Virus record (IMG/VR): IMGVR_UViG_3300009492_000003
Coordinates: 1 to 33,636 of that record
Strand: one strand, 5' to 3'
DNA length: 33,636 nucleotides
Origin: a virus
Made by a program: the position numbers and the translations under genes. The stretch's first letter is position 1; the number at the start of each line of letters is the position of its first letter. Shown piece after piece: positions 27,581 through 33,605 of the stretch. The notes below the pieces were generated by a model. It ran no database searches. It was not told the origin of the DNA and saw only the letters and a list, made by a program, of their open reading frames with translations.

Positions 27581-29004
27581 TGGGGAACCTTTGCGTTGTT
27601 TGTGTAAAGATTGGTGCGTTTGATCGTAGTAGCGTCATTCATTTGTGCCACTAGCTGCTCAAACATTGCGGATGCACGCTCAGCCTTTGAGCGCATATTG
27701 GCCAGCACCCTGGCCTCTCCTTCGGTGGCGATCACGTCAACAGCAACCGGTCGCTTTTGGCCGAACCGCCAGCAACGACGAACCGATTGGTAATGCTGCT
27801 CATAGCTGTGGCTGGCAAATGTCACCACGTGGGCGCAATGCTGCCAGTTCAGGCCCCATGCGCCGATCTTGGGTTTGATCACTAGCACCCGCTGACGGCC
27901 GCTGCCAAAAGCCTCGTACAGTTCCACCTTTCGTTCATCCGGTGTGCGGCCAGCAACCTGAGCAGCATCAGGGATGAGCTGTTCCAGTAGATCACCCTCA
28001 GCATTGGTGTGGCACCAAATCACAGCCGGCTGATCATGATCAACCAGCCGGGCTGCATATTCACAACGCTCCTGAATGGTGCGTTTGCGTTCTTCGCGTT
28101 CTTCGCCAAGGCCAAACGCTGGAATTGAAAACAGCATTCCTTCAGCCGGTGGCGCAGCGATAACGTGGTCGTTTTCCGTCAGCAAAGGCAGAACAAACTT
28201 GTCATCACTGAAGCCAAGGTCTGACGGCTTGCGGCAGGCGCGCGCCCAACTTGCAACCCATTGCCAAAAGTGATCGCGGGCGTGATGCTTCAGGCGCCAT
28301 TGGCCGATTGTTTGAGAGACGCGAAACGCCAGCTTTTTGTAATAGTTGGCATTTGCTTCGACCATTGCCTCTGCTGATCTTTGCAACCGTTCCTCGCGCT
28401 TCTGGCCTTTATCGTCGAGCTGCGCAAAGAACCGGCGGAGCATGTCGCTGTAACTCAGTTCACCGAGCGCTTCGGATGAGTTGCCAAGCTCGGTGTAATC
28501 GTTTGGCGCAGCCGTTGCAGTGCACAGCAGCCGATAAGGCATCTTTGACATAAAGCGAGTGATCGCCTTTCTAGTGGAGCCATTGAACGACTTCAAAATG
28601 CTCGACTCATCGCAGACCACACCGGCAAAGTCGGCAGGGTTGAACGCTGACAGCCGCTCGTAGTTGGTGATTACGATCCGCCCAGGGACGCTGCCATCGC
28701 TGGAGCGGTGGCATTCAATCCCGAACTTCTCACCTTCGCGGATGGTCTGCGCAGCCACGGCCAGCGGCGTCAAGATCAGCACTGGCTGGTCGGTGTGCTG
28801 CGCCACGTTCTGAGCCCAGGTGAGCTGCATGGCGGTCTTGCCGAGCCCGCAGTCAGCAAAGATCGCGGCGCGACCCTTCCGCACTGCCCATTGAACGAGG
28901 GCCTGCTGGAAGTCGAACAGCTGATCGGGCATGAACACCGGCTCGAAGCCGTGGTCGGCTCCCGTGTGGAGCTTGCGCTCCAAAAACTCCTGATAGTCGT
29001 CCAT
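27571..29004 (-). CDS. SNF2/DEAD-like superfamily 2 helicase
   Basis: 477 residues from ATG 29004 (MDDYQEFLERKL); a TTG at 29058 has a ribosome site too close to be used. Walker A ADCGLGKT (50-57), motif II CDES (131-134), motif III-like LLCTATAAPNDY, and motif VI QSVRRCWRFGQKRPV near the end, the last typical of SNF2-type enzymes. ATP-driven translocase on double-stranded DNA, possibly for replication or recombination fork processing. The pairing with a methyltransferase in overlapping genes recurs in siphophages. Start is preceded by the CACCACCACCC leader. Confidence 0.9.
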   Translation of the reverse strand: MDDYQEFLERKLHTGADHGFEPVFMPDQLFDFQQALVQWAVRKGRAAIFADCGLGKTAMQLTWAQNVAQHTDQPVLILTPLAVAAQTIREGEKFGIECHRSSDGSVPGRIVITNYERLSAFNPADFAGVVCDESSILKSFNGSTRKAITRFMSKMPYRLLCTATAAPNDYTELGNSSEALGELSYSDMLRRFFAQLDDKGQKREERLQRSAEAMVEANANYYKKLAFRVSQTIGQWRLKHHARDHFWQWVASWARACRKPSDLGFSDDKFVLPLLTENDHVIAAPPAEGMLFSIPAFGLGEEREERKRTIQERCEYAARLVDHDQPAVIWCHTNAEGDLLEQLIPDAAQVAGRTPDERKVELYEAFGSGRQRVLVIKPKIGAWGLNWQHCAHVVTFASHSYEQHYQSVRRCWRFGQKRPVAVDVIATEGEARVLANMRSKAERASAMFEQLVAQMNDATTIKRTNLYTNNAKVPQWL

Positions 29005-29013
29005 ATGGCGTGA

Positions 29014-29025
29014 GGGTGGTGGTGA
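29014..29025 (-). promoter_or_regulatory. Start-associated TCACCACCACCC element
   Basis: Minus-strand TCACCACCACCC, then TCACGCCAT and ATG 29004. Preceded by the hairpin at 29027-29043. Confidence 0.55.
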
Positions 29026-29026
29026 T

Positions 29027-29043
29027 GCCGGATAGGCTCCGGC
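29027..29043 (-). promoter_or_regulatory. Hairpin upstream of the helicase leader
   Basis: Perfect inverted repeat GCCGGA (29027-29032), 5-nt loop, TCCGGC (29038-29043), immediately upstream of the CACCACCACCC element on the minus strand. No U-tract. Confidence 0.55.
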
Positions 29044-29054
29044 GGGCCGTGGGG

Positions 29055-29189
29055 TCAATCCTCCTCGATCTCCAGGTCGTTGATCAGATCGTTGAGGTGA
29101 TCCCAGAACGGGTAATCCTCCCGCTCCTCCTCGGTGGTCAGCTCGTGGAGCTGGGCGGCGAGGGCGAACAGCTGCTGACGGCGTGTCAT
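29055..29189 (-). CDS. 44-residue acidic protein
   Basis: Frame from ATG 29189 with GGAG 6 nt upstream (ATGGAGCGCACC). The product TRRQQLFALAAQLHELTTEE then HLNDLINDLEIEED is a strongly acidic helix-rich peptide. It could mimic DNA or bind a host protein, as many early phage acidic peptides do; that is inference. It ends 12 nt before the hairpin at 29027-29043 that heads the helicase leader. Confidence 0.6.
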   Translation of the reverse strand: MTRRQQLFALAAQLHELTTEEEREDYPFWDHLNDLINDLEIEED

Positions 29190-29202
29190 GGTGCGCTCCA
29201 TC

Positions 29203-29403
29203 TCAGGCGACAAAGAAGCCGTCTTCGTCGTCCCAGCTGATCAAGCTGGGCCAGTCCGGCATGTTGGGGTCGTAGGCCTCTTGCAGCACGGGGCGCAGCT
29301 CATCGGTGGTGACCCGGATGGTGCCGCCTTCGCAGCTCCAGTCGTGGAAGCCGCAGCCGATAGAGGTGGAGGCGAGCAGTTTGTCAGGGGTGATGGCAGT
29401 CAT
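29203..29403 (-). CDS. 66-residue acidic unknown protein
   Basis: Starts at ATG 29403 (MTAITPDKLLASTSIGCGFHD) after a leader with the start-associated element and hairpin. The rest (GTIRVTTDELRPVLQEAYD, then DWPSLISWDDEDGFFVA) is acidic and Trp-containing. A longer upstream start is not credible because it reads through the leader. Unknown role in the early block. Confidence 0.65.
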   Translation of the reverse strand: MTAITPDKLLASTSIGCGFHDWSCEGGTIRVTTDELRPVLQEAYDPNMPDWPSLISWDDEDGFFVA

Positions 29404-29411
29404 TGGCTTGT

Positions 29412-29421
29412 GGGGGTGGTG
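29412..29421 (-). promoter_or_regulatory. Start-associated CACCACCCCC element
   Basis: Minus-strand TCACCACCCCC then ACAAGCCA and ATG 29403. Shares ACAAGC with the copy at 29677. A perfect hairpin lies just upstream at 29428-29446. Confidence 0.6.
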
Positions 29422-29427
29422 ATGGTT

Positions 29428-29446
29428 GCCGGGATGCGCTCCCGGC
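29428..29446 (-). promoter_or_regulatory. Hairpin upstream of a start-associated element
   Basis: Perfect inverted repeat GCCGGGA (29428-29434), loop TGCGC, TCCCGGC (29440-29446). It resembles the helicase-leader hairpin in stem sequence and loop length. No U-tract. Confidence 0.6.
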
Positions 29447-29458
29447 GATCGGTGTGGG

Positions 29459-29668
29459 TCAGAAGGAAGCAGCAATCACGAACTGTCCGGTTTTGGCGGA
29501 GCGATAGATCATGGAGCGGATGTCCTTGCGCTGGCGCCCGGTGCGAGCGCTGAAGCCTTCCCAGATGGTGCCGTCGAAGCCCTGGCGTGTGATGTGAGCG
29601 CGGAGGTTGCTGAGCTCGGCGGTGTTTTCGGTGAGGGTGAAAGTGCGGCCGTTGATGGTGGCGGTCAT
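29459..29668 (-). CDS. 69-residue basic unknown protein
   Basis: ATINGRTFTLTENTAELSNL, then FDGTIWEGFSARTGRQRKDI and RSMIYRSAKTGQFVIAASF: a small beta-rich, basic protein, perhaps nucleic-acid binding. Its start overlaps an 11-codon upstream frame as ATGA. Leader contains CACCACCCC. Unknown family. Confidence 0.65.
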   Translation of the reverse strand: MTATINGRTFTLTENTAELSNLRAHITRQGFDGTIWEGFSARTGRQRKDIRSMIYRSAKTGQFVIAASF

Positions 29669-29700
29669 GAGCTTGTGGGGTGGTGAGGCCTGTTGGCCAT
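29665..29700 (-). CDS. Possible 11-residue leader peptide
   Basis: ATG 29700 opens MANRPHHPTSS, whose stop overlaps the next ATG (ATGA). The frame covers the CACCACCCC element. It may be a translated leader for coupling, or coincidence. No ribosome site is visible. Confidence 0.3.
   Translation of the reverse strand: MANRPHHPTSS
29677..29685 (-). promoter_or_regulatory. Start-associated CACCACCCC element
   Basis: Minus-strand TCACCACCCC then ACAAGCTC and ATG 29668. It has one C fewer than the copy at 29412, which shifts any encoded peptide but keeps the nucleotide motif. Confidence 0.6.
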
Positions 29701-29701
29701 G

Positions 29702-29720
29702 GACCCAATATAGGGCCAGA
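29702..29720 (-). promoter_or_regulatory. Shared early-gap motif, probable promoter or operator
   Basis: Plus-strand GACCCAATATAGGGCCAGA, nearly identical to 26455-26474 (GACCCCAACCTAGGGCCAGA). On the minus strand it gives CCCTATATTGGGT about 30-50 nt before ATG 29668, so TATATT could be a -10 element. No good -35 is visible, which would fit a phage-specific promoter. Confidence 0.45.
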
Positions 29721-29740
29721 TCAGCCCCAACCGTGGAGCG

Positions 29741-30118
29741 CTAACGATTCTTCATCTTTTCCTCTTGCTGGTACATCTCCTCGTGGTGCAGAGCCAGCTC
29801 CTCCTGTGCGGCGAACTGGTCATCTGTCGACTGCTCCCACAAGCAGCCGAGCTGAATGCTTAGGTTCTTGGTCAGAGCGGCGAGATTGGCCACCATGGCG
29901 GAGGCCTCAGGGCTCTCTGCGTATTGGGCCAAGTTGGGGATCCAGGTGCTGATCCAGCGATTCAGGGACTTTTCGGCGTCATGAATGGGCTGGTGGAACA
30001 TGGCAGTCGGTGAACGCTGCCATCTATTGCCATGCCCGCTCAGCGTATGCACTACCGCGTCAGATCCGTTGCGGCGCAGTCGTTTCGAGTGATAGATCAG
30101 TTCGCTGATCTTATTCAT
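29741..30118 (-). CDS. Unknown helical early protein, 125 residues
   Basis: Basic N-terminus (NKISELIYHSKRLRRNGSD), then a helical middle (DAEKSLNRWISTWIPNLAQY, MVANLAALTKNL) and a Glu/Gln-rich C-terminal helix (EELALHHEEMYQQEEKMKNR) that looks like a coiled coil. The start overlaps the RusA stop by 8 nt. No family recognised. Could be a replication or recombination accessory. Confidence 0.6.
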   Translation of the reverse strand: MNKISELIYHSKRLRRNGSDAVVHTLSGHGNRWQRSPTAMFHQPIHDAEKSLNRWISTWIPNLAQYAESPEASAMVANLAALTKNLSIQLGCLWEQSTDDQFAAQEELALHHEEMYQQEEKMKNR

Positions 30119-30608
30119 CGATCGGCCTGACCCTGATCAGAGCGCCCGGCTGCTCCCCGATCCCGCAGTACCCCTTCCATGCGAACAGCTCCACGACCAG
30201 GCAGTCATCCACCAGCAGGCCGCCATCCACGAGCCCGTCAAGCGTCGACCGACAGCACTTGTCCAGATCGTTGCGCTTGACGACGCAGAACCGCGGGGCA
30301 GACGCCCTGAGCTCGCCATTCGCCTTGTGATGGGATCTCGGCCGAGTGAATCTGAAATCGAGCTCCACGGCGCATGGACCGTCGACGCGATCCCCGGCCA
30401 GCCTGGCCTCATGCGCCACAGCAGCCCGCCACGGCTTCACACGCTTGCTGCTCTCCACCATCCGGCCCCCACCGACGTGGCGCTTGCTCCCCTGCGGCGC
30501 TGGGTCGAGGCCCAGGACTGACAGCTCGATCACAGGGCCGCGGCAGATGCCTGACTGTAACGATCCGCCCCATGGGTCCGGTTTGGGGGTAAGTTGGTCC
30601 CGCACCAT
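30111..30608 (-). CDS. rusA: RusA-type Holliday junction resolvase
   Basis: Cuts four-way DNA junctions formed during replication and recombination. Family pattern: LGLDPAPQGSKRHVGG near the N-terminus, RSHHKANGE, then VVKRNDLDKCCRSTLDGLVD and LLVDDCLVVEL, containing the conserved acidic residues (DLD and DD). As read from ATG 30608 the protein is 165 residues with about 25 extra N-terminal residues; GTG 30533 (VIELSVLGLDPAPQG) would give a normal-length protein and a larger divergent control region. I prefer the latter on family length but keep the full frame here. Confidence 0.88.
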   Translation of the reverse strand: MVRDQLTPKPDPWGGSLQSGICRGPVIELSVLGLDPAPQGSKRHVGGGRMVESSKRVKPWRAAVAHEARLAGDRVDGPCAVELDFRFTRPRSHHKANGELRASAPRFCVVKRNDLDKCCRSTLDGLVDGGLLVDDCLVVELFAWKGYCGIGEQPGALIRVRPIDE

Positions 30609-30619
30609 GCACTCACCCC
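30534..30619. promoter_or_regulatory. Divergent control region between leftward and rightward early genes
   Basis: If RusA starts at GTG 30533, these 86 bp separate the divergent operons. The only AT-rich island is ACTGTAACGAT at about 30549-30559; on the minus strand TACAGT could be a -10 element. TCACCCC precedes ATG 30620. An RHH-like protein is encoded at once to the right, a usual arrangement for autoregulation. Confidence 0.4.
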
Positions 30620-30787
30620 ATGAGCAAGCCCCTCCAGTCCGTCGCCGGCCAGAAGGTCTTCATTGATCCCGTCGTGCTCCGAGATGTCGACAACACCAAG
30701 CCCAGCGCCATGAGCCGGACATCCTGGGTCAACTACCTGGTTCAGCTGGGGCTCGCAGCCACGAAGCAACAGCAGCCCGATGCCTGA
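30620..30787 (+). CDS. 55-residue ribbon-helix-helix-like protein, possible regulator
   Basis: KVFIDPVVLRDVDNTKPSAM could give the strand, and SRTSWVNYLVQLGLAA the two-helix part of a CopG/ParD-like fold; the S-x-x-W-V/I-N-Y-L motif is typical. It is the first gene of the rightward operon, next to the divergent junction, as expected for a small autoregulated repressor. Its stop overlaps the next gene start by 8 nt. No other regulator-type gene is seen in the window. Confidence 0.5.
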   Translation: MSKPLQSVAGQKVFIDPVVLRDVDNTKPSAMSRTSWVNYLVQLGLAATKQQQPDA

Positions 30788-31214
30788 TCGCGAGCGCAGC
30801 GCTTACGAGATGCTCCGCTGGGTGCCGTACAGCCTGCAGACGGAGTTTGACCCGGCCCTGGCCATCGAAGGCCACTACAGCCGCATGCAGGTCCACCGCA
30901 GCGATCGGGCGCTCGACGCATGGGACGCAGCGCATCCTCAGCAGGAAAGCCCTGAACTTGCCGCATTCAGGGAGCTGGAGCGAATAGGGCGCATCACCCA
31001 GAACGACTTCTTCTCACCGTCAAAAGCCGCAGATGGATTCTATTCCCGACAACTCAAATCAATACGAGGTGATCGGATCGGTCAGGGAGGAGATCGAGCT
31101 CCTCAAGTCCGACCTGATGCAGATCGTCGAGACAACCCCGGAGGCAGACCTGATGCCTCGCGCTCGGGCACGCGTGAGCGACCACGGCTTAGGCGATTGC
31201 GTCCGCGATGCTGA
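30780..31214 (+). CDS. Unknown protein, C-terminal part doubtful
   Basis: Residues 1-88 (RSAYEMLRWVPYSLQTEFDP, then LDAWDAAHPQQESPELAAF and RIGRITQNDFFSPSKAADG) read as real coding sequence. After about 31033 the frame turns Arg/Gly/Pro-rich and overlaps the N-terminus of the replication ATPase in another frame, where the ATPase frame is the coding-like one. Either the genes overlap by 180 nt or an indel has removed the true stop. Function unknown. Confidence 0.5.
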   Translation: MPDRERSAYEMLRWVPYSLQTEFDPALAIEGHYSRMQVHRSDRALDAWDAAHPQQESPELAAFRELERIGRITQNDFFSPSKAADGFYSRQLKSIRGDRIGQGGDRAPQVRPDADRRDNPGGRPDASRSGTRERPRLRRLRPRC

Positions 31215-32706
31215 CCTCCGCCGATGGCTGGGAGACTGCCTGCTCAAGCTGCGGCCCAAGAGCCGCGGCAAGCGCAAAGGGCAGAAGCTCGACCTAACGC
31301 CTGTCCCGTGGGCCCTGGACGGGATCGTGATGCGTCACCGGCTGAACATGCTGGTGGCAGAGCCCAAGGTCGGCAAGACGTCATTCGTGCTGGCGATGAT
31401 CTCGGCATGGCACCGTGGGCAGCCGTCATTCATCGGGCAGGAGCTCAACGGCGAATGCCCGCCTGTGATCATCGTCGGAACTGATCAGCCGGAGGTGGAC
31501 TGGGGCACCATGCTCACCGCTGAAGGCCTCATGTCTTCGGACGGAGAGATGCAGGATCCCCTGGTTGCGTTCTGGTCTGCGGCTGACCCCCTGCATTTCG
31601 ACGAAGATGGCTTCAAGTTGCTCGACGAAGTCTGCGGCGAGTTTCCCGGGGCGATGGTGCTGTGCGACAGCTACCACGCCTGCGTTGCCACTCTCAACTG
31701 CGAGGACGGCAGCAGCACCTATGCCAATCCCTTGGCGCAGCTGCTGACCGTCACGGCGCCACACGGCGCCACCACGGTGGTGATCCATCACGCAAACAAG
31801 GGCCAGGGCGGATCGATCGTGAGCAAGGCGCGAGGGACCACCGCGCTTACGGCCATCCCCTCGCAGAACATCCTGCTGGCGCCGATGGCCAGCGAAGCCA
31901 ACCCCAACGACCGACGCATCCAACTCAAGACTCAGGGCCGCGCAGGACGGCCTCAGAGCCTGATCATCGAGCGGACGGACGACGGCTGGATCTCTCACGG
32001 CGATGGTCAGGACGTCGTCGAGGAGCAACGCAGGGCTGACGCAGTGCTCAACCTGCCCGACAAAGACGCCGAGGTCTATGCCTACATCCAAGACCGATCA
32101 GCCCAGGGATTCCCTGTCTCTCAGAACGAGCTCCACGCAAACCGCGAACTGAGGCTCAAGCAGTACCAGGCCAGCCGCATCTGCCAGCGACTTGCCCGGG
32201 CAGGGCTGATCTACCAGGACGGACGGGCCTCCGCAGGCGTTGCAGGCGGCCGACCATCACCGCTGTTCAGGGCCAGGGATACCGGCGATGGAGCCCTCTC
32301 TGCAGAACTGCATTCAACGCTTGAACTGCATTCAACCTCGCGCGCACATGAAATAAGTGGGTTTAATGCAGTAAAAACAGTAAAAGCAATAATGCAAGGG
32401 GAGGGGTTTAATGCAGAGCCTCTGCCTGCGTTCAACCATCCCGTCGACGTTCAGCTGGTGCCCGGAGGAGATTGGGCCAGCGGTCACATCACATGCGGGC
32501 CTGCCCCAGGTGATCAGCTGTTCATCCGTCTGGTTGACGGCGATCCAGACGTCAGGCGCCCGTTGCCGCGCTCTCGCATCAGATCGTCCCTGTCTGCCCC
32601 TCTAGCAGCCGAGAGCCAGCCTTCCGCGTCAATCCCCTCTGATCCATCCACACCCGCGTCAGAGCCGCACACAGCGGCCGCTGACGATCACCCCTACGGT
32701 TTCTGA
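31033..32706 (+). CDS. RepA/AAA-type replication ATPase with winged-helix part
   Basis: 557 residues. Residues 1-85 are charged. The ATPase core has Walker A AEPKVGKT (109-116), a VGTDQP segment (148-153), Walker B MVLCDS (208-213), a sensor-like TTVVIHHANKGQGGS and SKARGTTAL. This is the RecA-fold AAA_25/hexameric RepA helicase pattern. Residues about 330-425 look like a winged-helix DNA-binding domain (AYIQDRSAQGFPVSQNEL, YQASRICQRLARAGLIYQD). The remainder is low-complexity and disordered, and its DNA carries a repeat cluster. It likely opens or unwinds the origin. Confidence 0.82.
   Translation: MDSIPDNSNQYEVIGSVREEIELLKSDLMQIVETTPEADLMPRARARVSDHGLGDCVRDADLRRWLGDCLLKLRPKSRGKRKGQKLDLTPVPWALDGIVMRHRLNMLVAEPKVGKTSFVLAMISAWHRGQPSFIGQELNGECPPVIIVGTDQPEVDWGTMLTAEGLMSSDGEMQDPLVAFWSAADPLHFDEDGFKLLDEVCGEFPGAMVLCDSYHACVATLNCEDGSSTYANPLAQLLTVTAPHGATTVVIHHANKGQGGSIVSKARGTTALTAIPSQNILLAPMASEANPNDRRIQLKTQGRAGRPQSLIIERTDDGWISHGDGQDVVEEQRRADAVLNLPDKDAEVYAYIQDRSAQGFPVSQNELHANRELRLKQYQASRICQRLARAGLIYQDGRASAGVAGGRPSPLFRARDTGDGALSAELHSTLELHSTSRAHEISGFNAVKTVKAIMQGEGFNAEPLPAFNHPVDVQLVPGGDWASGHITCGPAPGDQLFIRLVDGDPDVRRPLPRSRIRSSLSAPLAAESQPSASIPSDPSTPASEPHTAAADDHPYGF
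32305..32437 (+). repeat. Iteron cluster with A-rich tract, candidate replication origin
   Basis: Two perfect direct copies of GAACTGCATTCAAC (32305-32318, 32323-32336) are followed by two perfect copies of GGGTTTAATGCAG in inverted sense (32359-32371, 32404-32416), a partial copy near 32390 and a one-mismatch copy CTGCGTTCAACC (32426-32437). Between them lies an A-rich stretch (32351-32400, 16 G/C of 50) with a 9-nt tandem CAGTAAAAA/CAGTAAAAG (32369-32386). The whole is inside the replication ATPase gene, as lambda ori is inside gene O. Confidence 0.65.
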
Positions 32707-32715
32707 AGACCCACC

Positions 32716-32931
32716 ATGAACATGCTCGACACCGACTACGAGATCAGCCCGCGCAACCTGCCCGTGCTGCTGTCCCTGACCAACAGCCTGGATCGAGCCC
32801 TGGCCCAGAGCAGGGCCGTGGCTGACAACGCCATCGATGAGGGCTCCCCGATCCCGCCCGACGTCCACGCCACCCTGGTAGCCAGCCTCTGCAGGATCCA
32901 GGCAGCATTGGACCAGGCCTTGACCGTCTGA
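32716..32931 (+). CDS. 71-residue unknown protein
   Basis: MNMLDTDYEISPRNLPVLLSL then ALAQSRAVADNAIDE and ATLVASLCRIQAALDQALTV: a small, mostly helical, acidic protein. It lies between replication ATPase and the gpZ-like gene with 2 nt to the latter. No family recognised. Confidence 0.6.
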   Translation: MNMLDTDYEISPRNLPVLLSLTNSLDRALAQSRAVADNAIDEGSPIPPDVHATLVASLCRIQAALDQALTV

Positions 32932-32933
32932 CC

Positions 32934-33605
32934 ATGATCAAGATCACCACGGACCTGTCAGAGCTCACCAAGGCGCAGCGCTTCATCGGCGCCTACCGGA
33001 ATCAGCTGCCCTTTGCCGCGTCGGTCGCGCTGAACCAGACCGCCAGGCAGGTGCAGCTGGCCATGAAGCAGCAGACCACAAAGTCGTTCGACAAGCCTGT
33101 CCCGTTCACGAAGAACGCCTTCCGCTACAACAAGTCCACCAAGGTCAACCTGACCGCCGAGGTGTTTCCTGCCGAGGATCGCCCCTACCTGAACACTCAG
33201 ATCTTTGGCGGTCAGCGCCTGTGGAAAACCTACGAGGGGCTGATTCGCGGTCTGGCCAGGGACAGCGGTAACCCGCTCCCCTCCAGCCGCAAGATCGTTC
33301 CCACCCAGATCGCCCGCAATGCAGCAGGCAATCCCAAGCGCCGACTGTTCGGCGAGATCCAGTCGCGCCTATCCACGTCCGATCGAGGCGGCTTCATGAT
33401 CGGCACGCCACGCGGCGGCGGTCGGATGCCTGGCGTTTATCGCCGTTCACGCGGTCGCCTTGTGCCGTACTTCCTTGCGGTGCCCAACGAGCCGACCTAC
33501 CGGCCACGCTTCCCGTTCGAGAAGCTGGGGAACGACACGGTGCGACGCGTCTACCCAACCGAGCTGTCCAAAGCGCTGGACCGGGCGATCGCCTCGGCGC
33601 GGTGA
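32934..33605 (+). CDS. Minor tail protein, gpZ-like
   Basis: 223 residues. LPFAASVALNQTARQVQLAM matches the N-terminal pattern of gpZ-type tail completion proteins; VPFTKNAFRYNKSTKVNLTA and TYRPRFPFEKLGNDTVRRVY are seen in a related group of siphophage proteins. Very basic, as gpZ is. In lambda Z lies between FII and U and is needed to position DNA in the head-tail connector. Here it is instead at the right end of the map, downstream of replication genes and directly upstream of the terminase if ends are joined. Assignment moderate. Confidence 0.5.
   Translation: MIKITTDLSELTKAQRFIGAYRNQLPFAASVALNQTARQVQLAMKQQTTKSFDKPVPFTKNAFRYNKSTKVNLTAEVFPAEDRPYLNTQIFGGQRLWKTYEGLIRGLARDSGNPLPSSRKIVPTQIARNAAGNPKRRLFGEIQSRLSTSDRGGFMIGTPRGGGRMPGVYRRSRGRLVPYFLAVPNEPTYRPRFPFEKLGNDTVRRVYPTELSKALDRAIASAR

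Noticed and set aside
29005-29058. TTG start at 29058 for the helicase
   Set aside because: The GGAGG is only one base from TTG, and the extension (TPRPAGAYPASPPPSRH) is simply the hairpin and leader element read as protein.
29428-29446. Rho-independent terminator
   Set aside because: A stable stem is present, but no U-rich tract follows on either strand. Its placement before a start codon fits a leader structure better.
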